Counted from the first letter of the stretch, positions 30,011 to 39,843 are shown. The stretch: 64,000 nucleotides of DNA from Candidatus Babelota bacterium (GCA_013288045.1 JABDCP010000002.1:1-64000), one strand, 5' to 3'. Notes: generated from the letters alone by a model not told the origin. Program-made: numbers and translations.

Positions 30011-30973
30011 ATGAACAAACTGTTGAGGCCTTTCATCTGCATCTTTCTTTTTTGCCCCTCCCTATCTGCAAGTCATGCGCTCTCAACAACAGGAATAAAT
30101 GTTATAAGAGGGATGGGAAAAGTCTCACTGGTGCCCTTTTATATTGCACAGCTCCCCTTTGCAATAGCTGCAGAGCTTCTGTTTAATAAGAAAATTGGTG
30201 AGTCCACGGAGACCATTCAGGCAGCGCCAAAAGAAGAAGGCTCTCAAGAAATTGTTCAATCTTCTCCCAAAGTACATACTATTATTCAGACCGCCGAACC
30301 TTCGGTTTCTATCCCCCAGGTACTTGGCGAAGTCATGGCAGGACTCCCCAAGGAAAACGGTCAACCGGTTTTTATCAACGTCAACGTTAATACCCAACAA
30401 GCTGCACAAACTTCTACTGCCGATTCGAGCCCCCAAACTGTTACCCCCATTCCTAAACCTTCTATTTTAGCTACCTCTCAAGTTTCAGGCTTTCTATCAA
30501 ACATACTCAAATGGGTACGTGAACATAAAATTAAATCTGCACTATCGTGTGGAGCTTTCATCTATGGTGGACTCCATCTGTACCTTTGGTACGCATCTCA
30601 TGCGCTCTCAAAAGCTACCTGGTCACAATGGAAATCTCTATGCTCACTGTCCGATCTGTATCAAATGAACCAAAACGAACTTCTTAAAAGTCTCCTATCT
30701 TCATTAGAGGAGACCTATCAGAACAAAAACCCTTTTTTGAATGCTCAGCGCTTTATCAAAGAAGCCACCTTTGAGCTTAAGCTCCTTTCGAGCTATGCAG
30801 GTATCGTAAATTTCATCGATAGGTGGTACCTACGAAGATTTTTCTTTGTTAATCGTTCTTCTTTGGCATCAATTCCTGAACGCATGCAGCGTCTTGAATT
30901 TCTTAAAAATACTACTGCGGGATGGAGCAACGAACATCAAAAAAACTACAATTACGACAATCTTTTTAAGTAG
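30011..30973 (+). CDS. predicted exported protein of unknown function
   Basis: 320 aa, signal-like N terminus, internal TM region. Confidence 0.5.
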   Translation: MNKLLRPFICIFLFCPSLSASHALSTTGINVIRGMGKVSLVPFYIAQLPFAIAAELLFNKKIGESTETIQAAPKEEGSQEIVQSSPKVHTIIQTAEPSVSIPQVLGEVMAGLPKENGQPVFINVNVNTQQAAQTSTADSSPQTVTPIPKPSILATSQVSGFLSNILKWVREHKIKSALSCGAFIYGGLHLYLWYASHALSKATWSQWKSLCSLSDLYQMNQNELLKSLLSSLEETYQNKNPFLNAQRFIKEATFELKLLSSYAGIVNFIDRWYLRRFFFVNRSSLASIPERMQRLEFLKNTTAGWSNEHQKNYNYDNLFK

Positions 30974-31007
30974 AACACTCGGTAACATATCCTCCCGGAG
31001 ATCTCTC

Positions 31008-32117
31008 ATGATTTTCATACTCATTTTTTTCCTTCTCAGTCTCTTTTTCGCATGCACAGGTAATGACGTACCTCTTACCGTCAAGGCGATCTTACAACCA
31101 CCCTCCTTGAGTTGCATCCAGAAGGCCTTCGTAGCTCATGGGTTCACCTTTACAGAAGCTTATGGAAAGCATATTCAAGAGCTCATTGAAGAGATCCTCA
31201 AAGGAAACTCCCTCCTTGCTCACGAGATGTCGACTTCTCAAAACTCATTGTTTTCGACACCTGTCTTAGTCTGCAAACCATTCATGCCCTCGCCCCTATC
31301 AAGCAATATTAATAAGGGGCCATCACTGTATGGCCATCTTATAAAACAGTTTATAGAGGCTTGCCAGTCGGCCCATATCTCTATCGCGGCTCAAAAAGAG
31401 GTCATCGCACAACAGGACAAAGAAATCGAATCATCGCCTATTCTACGCACAGCACATGATTTTGCCCTTGAACGGGTTATGCGATTACTCTTTCTCATGG
31501 CATGCCCACAAGCCCATCCACATGAAAGGACGCTCGCTCTGTATATTTTGAATGTAGTGCGGCTGGACGGCTCAAGAGGTGTTGCTCTAGAAAGATACCG
31601 AGAGCGGGCAAATAGATTCTATTTTACCTATGACGGCATCTTGCGAAACTATGATCCATCAAAAACAACCGCGTATAATCCTAAACATGTTAAAGCTCTC
31701 GACCATTTTGTAAAAGCGGTCTCCCTCACCAAAACTCACTATCTTCATCTTCTTACTCTTGGGATAAGTTATGGAATAAATCTTCTGCAACCCTATCGAG
31801 AAAGGGCTTCTCAGGATCATTGGTCTGCAACACCGCCAAACTTTATGTGGCGCTATGCAGCATGTGTATTTAAACAAATTACTACTATTGATGTTATAGA
31901 TATTCGAACGGTTACACCCGAAAAAATATTTGCTCACAAAGTAAATAAAGATTTTTTAGCGGTGATGCTTCACTGTACCTTAGGGTCAGGACCGAGTAGA
32001 GAAGAGTCCCTTAAAGAAGCTTACTCGCTTATCAGCCTTTATAAGAATTCGCCCGATAAAAGTGACATGTTAAGCATCATGGAAAGATATTATCAAGAAT
32101 CGTGTAGAAGATCATAA
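31008..32117 (+). CDS. predicted exported protein, possible lipoprotein
   Basis: ATG after CCCGGAG; 'MIFILIFFLLSLFFACTGND' signal/lipobox-like. Confidence 0.5.
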   Translation: MIFILIFFLLSLFFACTGNDVPLTVKAILQPPSLSCIQKAFVAHGFTFTEAYGKHIQELIEEILKGNSLLAHEMSTSQNSLFSTPVLVCKPFMPSPLSSNINKGPSLYGHLIKQFIEACQSAHISIAAQKEVIAQQDKEIESSPILRTAHDFALERVMRLLFLMACPQAHPHERTLALYILNVVRLDGSRGVALERYRERANRFYFTYDGILRNYDPSKTTAYNPKHVKALDHFVKAVSLTKTHYLHLLTLGISYGINLLQPYRERASQDHWSATPPNFMWRYAACVFKQITTIDVIDIRTVTPEKIFAHKVNKDFLAVMLHCTLGSGPSREESLKEAYSLISLYKNSPDKSDMLSIMERYYQESCRRS

Positions 32118-32137
32118 CAAGCACCCCTTTCAACCCG

Positions 32138-32168
32138 GCGGGTGATACAGCAACAAAGTATCACCCGC
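32138..32168. repeat. hairpin between genes, possible attenuator/terminator without T-tract
   Basis: GCGGGTGATAC-AGCAACAAA-GTATCACCCGC. Confidence 0.6.
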
Positions 32169-32311
32169 TATCCACATTCGTACCGCAATCAGGACGAGTC
32201 GCTCAACGAAACATGCTCATTGGTTTCTCCATCAACATCCGCTCATCTTAGAGGTGCAAAAAAGATCTTGTGAAATCACTGCATCTTTCAGTCTTTTTTA
32301 ACCAAAGTATT

Positions 32312-32359
32312 TTTTCACAGACGGATAGATTAGAAAACTAATTTATCCGTCTGTGAAAA
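32312..32359. repeat. long near-perfect inverted repeat
   Basis: TTTTCACAGACGGATAGATTAG-AAAA-CTAATTTATCCGTCTGTGAAAA, 22 bp arms with one G-T. Confidence 0.9.
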
Positions 32360-32656
32360 GGAATCGCATTGGTAGACGGATAAAGCAGGTAGGATGAATT
32401 CGTCTAACACATGGGGGCAACTAAGCAGCGAGGTTCGGCAAATCCCCTTAGAAAATGTCCCCAAGCCCACATCGCCGACAAGTCCGCTTGGGCACCTTTA
32501 TTCGAGGGGTGTGATTTTTTTAACAAATAGATGAATTCATCTGAATCTTCATTAGATAGGGCCGTATTATAGCTGTTTTGATGTGTTAAAGGCAGCGAAG
32601 AGATAAGATGATGATGTGAAGGATTTCAGATCAGAATCACTAGCACTCATTTTTCT

Positions 32657-33007
32657 TTAATTTCGGTAATTTGCAGTTTCGCCAAGATCCCATTCGTGAG
32701 CCGAGTCATCACGTAATCTCACATTAGCTCTTGAGTCATCAGCGCTAAAGTAGACCGCCATAACGGGGCCACCAAACTCGCGCGATTCAAGAAGACGCCC
32801 GGATGATTTATCCCACACTTTAACAACACCCGCATCCGATCCAGTAATAATCTTTGCACCATCTGAACTTAATGCTGCCGCATTTAAGGCTATCTCTTCA
32901 GTTAATCTAGGAAGACGAACGGCCACTGCTACTTGCGATTCCACCTTACAGCTCATATGTATACAGGTCACACTCATCAATAAAAGTAGAAGTCGTTTGT
33001 AATTCAT
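32657..33007 (-). CDS. short predicted exported protein with WD40-like blades
   Basis: 'IALNAAALSSDGAKIITGSDAGVVKVWDKSSGRLLESREFGGPVMAVYFSADDSRANVRLRDDSAHEWDL'. Confidence 0.6.
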   Translation of the reverse strand: MNYKRLLLLLMSVTCIHMSCKVESQVAVAVRLPRLTEEIALNAAALSSDGAKIITGSDAGVVKVWDKSSGRLLESREFGGPVMAVYFSADDSRANVRLRDDSAHEWDLGETANYRN

Positions 33008-33130
33008 GCATGCTCCGTTTTCATCTTTTTTATTGTTATGTTCATGGTTTATAAGGTCAGATCCTGCCTCTTCCCCTGTAAAAAGACACTTGGATCATTC
33101 TTCAGGTCGCTGCCAAGCTCTATTTAGGAA

Positions 33131-33484
33131 TTAGGAGCTTTTTTTCAGCATGCTAATCATGGTACTCATTACCGCCTTGCGGCCAAGTATTTCTTTTTGA
33201 AGTTGAGCAACACGCTGCTCTAGTAATACAAGTTGAGCTTTGTCCGCTTCAGAAAGACTTTCTGGGGCTGCCGACTTTAACCGATCAAAATCAGCGCGTG
33301 CAATTGACAGCTCCTGGTACAATTGCATTAAGGCATTTTTGATTGAATCTATTTTTAAGGGTGAAGGCATAGTAGATTGTGCTGCAATTCCTGTACTCTG
33401 GCTAGATGTATTCATCGCCAGTAAAGAGAGGCTGAAGCCCAGACATACGATGCTACATGCTAATAATTTCTTGTTCATATTCAT
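33131..33484 (-). CDS. small predicted exported helical protein (PESLSEAD motif)
   Basis: Signal-like N terminus; shares 'PESL[ST]EAD' with 33621-33986. Confidence 0.55.
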   Translation of the reverse strand: MNMNKKLLACSIVCLGFSLSLLAMNTSSQSTGIAAQSTMPSPLKIDSIKNALMQLYQELSIARADFDRLKSAAPESLSEADKAQLVLLEQRVAQLQKEILGRKAVMSTMISMLKKSS

Positions 33485-33620
33485 CCTTTGATTATTAGGG
33501 GTATTTGCTCTACATTCTAATCATATATTGCATTTGGGGGCACTAACACATCAATACTTCCCGATTAACTCAATCCACACCCCGCGACTCATGCATTGCA
33601 ATCTTTATGTAAGTAAGTCT

Positions 33621-33986
33621 CTAGTTTTGAGGGTCTTCTTCAAAAACCAAATGACCTGGTACTTCCTCAGGTGTAGAATGCAGTTGCCTTATGCGATGCT
33701 CCGTAAGCATTGCTTTGAAGTTTGCTTCTACGCGGCGAATTGCCTTATCTGAGAGGAGAAAATTTCTATCTGCCTCGGTAAGACTTTCAGGGTTTTTTGC
33801 CCTTAATTTTTCCGCATCTGCATGAAATTTTTGTGCGTGATCTTTAAGCGTGGCCAGCAGCTTGCGCTCATCCTGTGATATTGGCACATTCTTCTCTATA
33901 TAGATAATCTCTTCCTTGGACATCGCCTGCAAAGAAAGATTTAGGCTCAAGCATACCATGCCAAAGGCTAGTAATTTTATGTTCAT
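33621..33986 (-). CDS. small predicted exported helical protein (PESLTEAD motif)
   Basis: Signal-like N terminus; paralogous motif. Confidence 0.55.
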   Translation of the reverse strand: MNIKLLAFGMVCLSLNLSLQAMSKEEIIYIEKNVPISQDERKLLATLKDHAQKFHADAEKLRAKNPESLTEADRNFLLSDKAIRRVEANFKAMLTEHRIRQLHSTPEEVPGHLVFEEDPQN

Positions 33987-34366
33987 AGAACATCCCTATC
34001 GTTAATAGTAGTATCTACATTAAATCATACACAATTTTAAATAAAAAAGTCAATAATATTTTCAATATGAAAACATTGCCCCGTCTCTATACCTGCGGTT
34101 TTTGCTTCAGTAGCACTGTAAGACATACTACCATGGAATGAAACTTCTTTCATCCTTGTTAAGTTCAGCCTAAAAAACTGTATCCAACCACATTTGAAGA
34201 ATTCTATTTGAAGTTTAAACAATGCCAATCAATCTTTTGCATAAGGCCATCAAAGCTAGGCCCCATCCACAAAGTGTCATCATTAGTTCAAAAAAAAGAA
34301 TCTCCACAATCCTTGATAGAATCCTTAGGAATATGCTACGCTTCAACAAATCTTCAAGGAGATAGT

Positions 34367-34810
34367 ATGAATAAAGAGTATGAAATAGTTCCCCATACGG
34401 CCGACCTCAAGATCTATGCATACGGCATTACTCTCACTGAGGTCTTTCGTAATGCATTGCGTGGGATGTTTGCAAGTATTAAACCACAAAGTACCCATAT
34501 TAGGTATGAACACGATGAGCTTAAGGTATCTACCTATACCTCTGAAAGAAAAGTCGTTGTTCATTCTCCCGATAGAGAAACGCTCTTGGTCGACTTTTTA
34601 TCAGAGGCTCTCTATTTATCGGATATTCATAATGAAGCCTTTCTAGATGCTCGATTTTCAGACTTCTCAGATACTGAGCTTGAAGCAGTACTTTTCGGAG
34701 TCGCCATTACAGGCTTTGAAGTTGTTGAGATCAAAGCCGTAACCTATCATGATCTCACCTTTGAGCACCTCGATGGCATCTGGCGGGCGACTATTGTTTT
34801 CGATATTTGA
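34367..34810 (+). CDS. archease
   Basis: 'YEIVPHTADLKIYAYGITLTEVFRNALRGMF', 'TLLVDFLSEALYL'; start chosen after AAGGAG. Confidence 0.9.
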   Translation: MNKEYEIVPHTADLKIYAYGITLTEVFRNALRGMFASIKPQSTHIRYEHDELKVSTYTSERKVVVHSPDRETLLVDFLSEALYLSDIHNEAFLDARFSDFSDTELEAVLFGVAITGFEVVEIKAVTYHDLTFEHLDGIWRATIVFDI

Positions 34811-34824
34811 AAAGGGAACCCTTG

Positions 34825-36285
34825 ATGGAAGAATCGACATTTAGTAAAGAGCAACTCATCAAAGTAACCAACTCTCTCTATGAAGTTCCAAAGTTCTATC
34901 GCTCTGATATGCGTGTACCAGCCCATATATTTATTAATGATGCCATGCTTGATGAGGTACTTCATGACACATCGTTACAACAAATTGTAAATGTTGCTAC
35001 CTTGCCGGGTATTGTTAACTATGCTCTTGCTATGCCCGACATCCATCAAGGCTATGGATTTCCTATAGGGGGAGTTGCTGCTTTTGACATTGCTAACCAA
35101 GGTATCATTTCTCCCGGCGGCATCGGCTATGATATTAATTGCGGCGTTCGCCTCATAGGCGTTAATATGTTTGCGCAAGAGCTTAAACCCTATCTTGAAG
35201 AGCTTGCTACGGCCTTATATCATGCAGTACCATCTGGGGTTGGGCGCGGTGGTAAGTTAAAACTTTCTCTAAAAGAGCTCGATACTATATTGCGAAAAGG
35301 CGCTCCCCATATGCTCAAGATGGGGTACGGAACTCCCGGAGATATTGAACATTGCGAAGAGGGCGGCAGTATGTCAGAAGCAGATCCTGACTATGTATCT
35401 GAAAAAGCAAAGCACCGAGGTCATGATCAGCTGGGTACACTCGGCTCAGGAAATCACTTTCTTGAAGTCCAAGAAATTGTAGAAATCTACGATGAAAAGA
35501 TAGCACAGGTTTTTGGCCTTACTCAAGGCATGGTGACCGTCATGATCCATTGTGGATCTCGTGGTCTTGGTCATCAGAATTGCACCGATTATGTACGTGC
35601 CATGTTACCCAAGCTTGATTCATGGGGCATTGTTCTTCCAGACAGAGAGCTTGCCTGTGCTCCTTTCACTTCTCAAGAAGGACAAGCCTATTATGCATCA
35701 ATGTGTGCTTCAGCAAACTTTGCATGGGCAAACCGACATCTCATTGGACATTGGGTACGCGAATGCTTTGAGAAAATAATCGGCCAAACGGTCCTTCTCA
35801 GAACGATCTATGATCTTTCGCATAATATGGGCAAAAAAGAAACTCATCTTGTAAATGGAAAGCACAAAGAACTTATCGTACACCGGAAAGGTGCTACACG
35901 TGCATTTCCAAAAGGTAGGAGGGAGCTGCCCTCAGCATATGCTCAAACAGGACATCCTGTACTTATTCCAGGGACTATGGGAACCTCATCCTATGTACTT
36001 GTAGGCACTGAAACAGGTTTGGAAAAAGCATTCGGCTCATGCTGCCATGGAGCTGGGCGCCGCATGTCTCGCATAAAAGCCAAGAAGTCTGTGCGTGGCA
36101 GCACCCTACGCCAAGAGCTTGAGCGGCAGGGTATTATTATTCGCTGCGAATCAGACCCCGGCCTTGCCGAAGAGGCTCCAATTGCTTATAAAGATGTGGA
36201 CGATGTCGTCCAAGTCGTTGAGCATGCAGGGCTTGCAAGACGTGTGGCTCGAGTAAAACCGATCGCTGTTATAAAAGGCGGATAA
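34825..36285 (+). CDS. rtcB: RNA-splicing ligase RtcB
   Basis: 'AMPDIHQGYGFPIGGVAAFD', 'GSGNHFLEVQE', 'HCGSRGLGHQ', 'GTMGTSSYVLVG'. Confidence 0.95.
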   Translation: MEESTFSKEQLIKVTNSLYEVPKFYRSDMRVPAHIFINDAMLDEVLHDTSLQQIVNVATLPGIVNYALAMPDIHQGYGFPIGGVAAFDIANQGIISPGGIGYDINCGVRLIGVNMFAQELKPYLEELATALYHAVPSGVGRGGKLKLSLKELDTILRKGAPHMLKMGYGTPGDIEHCEEGGSMSEADPDYVSEKAKHRGHDQLGTLGSGNHFLEVQEIVEIYDEKIAQVFGLTQGMVTVMIHCGSRGLGHQNCTDYVRAMLPKLDSWGIVLPDRELACAPFTSQEGQAYYASMCASANFAWANRHLIGHWVRECFEKIIGQTVLLRTIYDLSHNMGKKETHLVNGKHKELIVHRKGATRAFPKGRRELPSAYAQTGHPVLIPGTMGTSSYVLVGTETGLEKAFGSCCHGAGRRMSRIKAKKSVRGSTLRQELERQGIIIRCESDPGLAEEAPIAYKDVDDVVQVVEHAGLARRVARVKPIAVIKGG

Positions 36286-36289
36286 ATCC

Positions 36290-36826
36290 ATGCGATACTT
36301 CATCGGGATAGAGCTTCCTCCGCTAGTAAGCCTTGAGCTGCTACGTATCCAACAAATCATTTCAGAAGCTCAAGTCTGTACTGCTTCTTGGGTGAAACCT
36401 GATAATCTCCATTGCACTCTGCTCTTTTTAGGGAACCTCACAGAGCAGAAACTCACCGCACTCATCAGCCCACTTTCCACCATACAGTATCCACCATTTT
36501 TCACCGAGCTTGAGCAGCTTGAAGTTCCGCGCTGGTCATCGCCCCACCTTATCTGGGTGACTCTGTCAAATAATGGGCTATCAGATCTGTATGCTACCCT
36601 TTGCAAGGAGCTACCTAACTATCAAGAAACCCGATCATTTACCGGACATTGTACTATAGCCCGCCTTAAGAAAGTACCCAAGCAAGGCGCGCTCAAAGAG
36701 CTCATAGAAAGTATTGAGATAGCACCACTTTCATGGGAAGTTACCTCATTTTCATTGTACTCTTCACGCACTGAGCAAATGGGTGCAGAATATACCCTCA
36801 TAAAACGATATATCCTAAAATCTTAG
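36290..36826 (+). CDS. thpR: RNA 2',3'-cyclic phosphodiesterase (ThpR/LigT)
   Basis: Two HxT motifs 'DNLHCTLLFLG' and 'GHCTIARLK'. Confidence 0.9.
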   Translation: MRYFIGIELPPLVSLELLRIQQIISEAQVCTASWVKPDNLHCTLLFLGNLTEQKLTALISPLSTIQYPPFFTELEQLEVPRWSSPHLIWVTLSNNGLSDLYATLCKELPNYQETRSFTGHCTIARLKKVPKQGALKELIESIEIAPLSWEVTSFSLYSSRTEQMGAEYTLIKRYILKS

Positions 36827-36899
36827 TTTCAGCTCGTATCTGCTAAAGCGCATTTCCGAATTTTAGAACCCACAAAAAAAAGCAACCATGCCCAAGAAA

Positions 36900-36923
36900 A
36901 AAGGTCCATTGGCATGGACCTTT
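36900..36923 (-). terminator. Rho-independent terminator (reverse orientation reads into a T-run)
   Basis: Reverse strand AAAGGTCCAT-GCCA-ATGGACCTTTTTTC. Confidence 0.75.
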
Positions 36924-36957
36924 CGACAACGCGATACTTAAAAACAATTACAGAGGT

Positions 36958-37083
36958 TTACTTACCACAATATTTAGTTTGGATGTAGTTCGCAATACTA
37001 TTATTATTCGTACTCTCTACAGCTGAAAGACTTGCGACACAACTCAAACCGATAAGGGTTAATATCAGATACATTGTTTTCAT
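36958..37083 (-). CDS. 41-aa predicted secreted peptide
   Basis: MKTMYLILTLIGLSCVASLSAVESTNNNSIANYIQTKYCGK*; AAGGAAA upstream; terminator downstream; not in supplied ORF track. Confidence 0.55.
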   Translation of the reverse strand: MKTMYLILTLIGLSCVASLSAVESTNNNSIANYIQTKYCGK

Positions 37084-37254
37084 GGAGTTTCCTTTTTTTA
37101 TATAGTTAGGTTGGTTTTTCCGCACAACCAACAATTATCTACTTTTTTAAAGTAGCACATTTGACAAATATAAAGCAAGGGTTGTCGAGAAAAAATTTGA
37201 ACCACGGGTTATTTATAACGTAGACCATTTCGTGTGGGATGTTCGCTCATCCAA

Positions 37255-38013
37255 CTACCACGCATTAGCCTGGCCTTCTGCCATTCTTGAATCAGATCCG
37301 ATCGTATAAAAGCGAATGCGAGAATCATCGCCAGCTTCATAAGGCTTATTTTCAACATAGCATCTTAATAACCGTACAAAAATAGGCCGCAGCGGTATTA
37401 CCTCTTGGGACGTAGTACCCTGGAGATTCACTACGGTTGCAGGAACAGTCACCCCCGAATTGCTTGAAGATGATTGTACTGCCTGCTCAAAATCAGAGAG
37501 CTTCACTAAAGCAAGCGCATCCTTTTCCTTTTCATGATGATGATGAGCTTTCACCCTCGCTGCAGGAAAGTTCTTTATAAGCATTTGAATACTATCCTGA
37601 GAAAACCGAGTAATGTACGTTACCGTACGCGCATGGTATTTAAGATCATGGATAGCAAGAATGTCCAACGTGTTTCCTTGAGCAAGTTCTAGGTAGTGCT
37701 TAACTTCATGATGTGACATGCCAAGAGTTTCATGGGAGAGAGCCTCTTCAGCAAACTCTCGCGCAGCAGTATCAATACAATGTTTCTCTTCAGCGCGATC
37801 TCTTTTACCCCCAAAAGCATCGTAAGTCCCTGCATCATTGCCAAAAGCTTCTCTTCCAAGGATGATATAATCAGCTGGTGACGTCTTGCTATCGGATATA
37901 AAAGCTATGGGTAAAACCCATGCAGCCCCATAATCAAAATGGGATAAAGAGGTAGCTTCGCAAAAAGCAGCAATACTCAAACATATGCTTAAGGCCCCTA
38001 ATATTCTTTTCAT
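37255..38013 (-). CDS. predicted exported NUDIX-like hydrolase
   Basis: 'GGKRDRAEEKHCIDTAAREFAEEAL' resembles a NUDIX box (one residue longer); signal-like N terminus. Confidence 0.65.
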   Translation of the reverse strand: MKRILGALSICLSIAAFCEATSLSHFDYGAAWVLPIAFISDSKTSPADYIILGREAFGNDAGTYDAFGGKRDRAEEKHCIDTAAREFAEEALSHETLGMSHHEVKHYLELAQGNTLDILAIHDLKYHARTVTYITRFSQDSIQMLIKNFPAARVKAHHHHEKEKDALALVKLSDFEQAVQSSSSNSGVTVPATVVNLQGTTSQEVIPLRPIFVRLLRCYVENKPYEAGDDSRIRFYTIGSDSRMAEGQANAW

Positions 38014-38154
38014 AGATTCTCCTTATGAGATTTTGTGAGGACACCGAGGTAGTATATGCGATAGCCTAGCATTCTGCAGTGCCGTTTCGCAAGAACTACT
38101 GGTTTTAGTTTCCCTGGGTAATGTGCGCTTTTTTGTATTCTGGTTTCTGGTACT

Positions 38155-38877
38155 TCACAGAGTTATCGATAAAAACAAGTTCTTTAAGAAAAGCTTCGAG
38201 CTACCGGGCATGGGCATCTTTTCCCGAGCTCTTTCAATAATATCCCTAACAGCACCAGCTTTTTGAGCCATAGGGGAATCTCCTTTTTTAAGAGCTTCAA
38301 CAAAACGGTCATGCCAATACATCATGCACCCATCAAGAAGATAGGCTATCTCATGCTCAGGTACCCGTTCTTTTTCAATTTCCTTGATAAGCTCACCAGC
38401 CACGGAAACACTAAGCTGCGTAAAATAGGGTAACAATCTATGAGCCGTACTTGATGTCCGTGAGGTTGTTTCATCCTTTACACATCGAGAAGCAATAGTC
38501 GGTAATATCCCCTCAGTGCGAGGAGCCAATAGAATGAAATGATACCCTTGAGGCGGCTCTTCAAGAGATTTAAGAAGGCTATTAGCGCAGGCAGTAGTAA
38601 GAAGATCTGCCCGTTCAATGATAATAATATGCTTTTCTTGAGGATCTAAGGCAAAGCTTATCACATGAAACAACGGTTCAAGCTGCTTAAGTGTATAATA
38701 ATTCTCAGGCACGAGCCATGTTATACCGTAATGGCGCTTTTCAATAATAGCCTTACAAGTATGACAGGATCTGCACCCTTCTTGGGCACAGAATATCCTT
38801 TGGACAAATGAAATAGTCTTTAGACGCAGCTCTTCCTCTGCACCTATCCACAAATACGCCTGATGCTGAATAGTCAT
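38155..38877 (-). CDS. holB: DNA polymerase III delta' subunit-like
   Basis: 'CRSCHTCKAI', 'HIIIIERADLLTTACANSLLKSLEEPPQGYHFILLA..ILPTIASRC'. Confidence 0.82.
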   Translation of the reverse strand: MTIQHQAYLWIGAEEELRLKTISFVQRIFCAQEGCRSCHTCKAIIEKRHYGITWLVPENYYTLKQLEPLFHVISFALDPQEKHIIIIERADLLTTACANSLLKSLEEPPQGYHFILLAPRTEGILPTIASRCVKDETTSRTSSTAHRLLPYFTQLSVSVAGELIKEIEKERVPEHEIAYLLDGCMMYWHDRFVEALKKGDSPMAQKAGAVRDIIERAREKMPMPGSSKLFLKNLFLSITL

Positions 38878-39527
38878 AACAACCCACGTTGTGTAAGATA
38901 CTGCTCTATGAGCCTAATAATTTCGGTATGTACCTGTTCTTGCTCCTGGTGCCCATCGACTCTCATAATAATACTTTCAGGTGAGCGTAATGCAAATGCA
39001 GCCTCAAAACCTTGTGCAACACGTTCAAAAAATTCTTCTTGCTCGCGCTCAAATACTGTTTTTTGTTCATTTCTGGTCCCTAAACGTTTACGTGCTTCCG
39101 CATAGGAAATCATAACATAGACTGTAACATCTGGCTCGCGTCCCTGCATAGCCCACTGGTTAATCGCATGAATCATGGCTGGAGTCACTCCCCGTCCATA
39201 CCCTTGATATGCATAAGAAGAATCCGCCATACGATCTGATATGACTATCTTCCCTTCGTTCAATGCAGGCAGTACCAGCTCTTGCATATGTTGCGTACGA
39301 TCAGCAGCAAATAAGAGGTATTCGGCCTTTGGATCAAGTTCAAATGTTCGCCCCTGCAAGAGAGTACGAAGAATCTTCCCAAACTCAGTACCTCCAGGCT
39401 CCCGGGTAAGAATGGCAGGGCAGCGTCCTTTTAAATAGGTATATAAAGCATGAGCAGCAGAAGTTTTCCCTGAACCGTCAATCCCTTCAAAGGTGACCAG
39501 AATCCCTTGTGAAGAATAAGTGTGCAT
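38874..39527 (-). CDS. tmk: thymidylate kinase
   Basis: 'VTFEGIDGSGKTSAAHALYTYL', 'REPGGTEFG', 'DRMADSSYAYQGYGRG'. Confidence 0.95.
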   Translation of the reverse strand: MHTYSSQGILVTFEGIDGSGKTSAAHALYTYLKGRCPAILTREPGGTEFGKILRTLLQGRTFELDPKAEYLLFAADRTQHMQELVLPALNEGKIVISDRMADSSYAYQGYGRGVTPAMIHAINQWAMQGREPDVTVYVMISYAEARKRLGTRNEQKTVFEREQEEFFERVAQGFEAAFALRSPESIIMRVDGHQEQEQVHTEIIRLIEQYLTQRGLL

Positions 39528-39633
39528 AACCTCTACCGTTGTTTGTTGATTCTTAGTATACTGCTATCACCTAAGGAGAAACTTTGGGTAACCCTTTTGC
39601 ATAAGGCTAGCTGTTAAGGATCGAGAGGTCAAC

Positions 39634-39843
39634 TTGAAAACTGCTAAACCTATCCTCCGACCATCAATTGAACCAGGCTGTATAGCCTGTGGTTCCTGCC
39701 AATTTATTGCGCCGGAAATATTTGAGGTAACTGATCAATCAAGGGTCAATCCATCTGGTGACTTTGAGGCGCATCAAGAACGTATAAAAAAAGCAGCTGC
39801 TGCATGCCCGGTGCAGGTCATAAAACTTACCGAGACACTATGA
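39634..39843 (+). CDS. small ferredoxin
   Basis: 'CIACGSCQFIAPEIFEV...AAAACPVQVIKL'; TTG start. Confidence 0.85.
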   Translation: MKTAKPILRPSIEPGCIACGSCQFIAPEIFEVTDQSRVNPSGDFEAHQERIKKAAAACPVQVIKLTETL

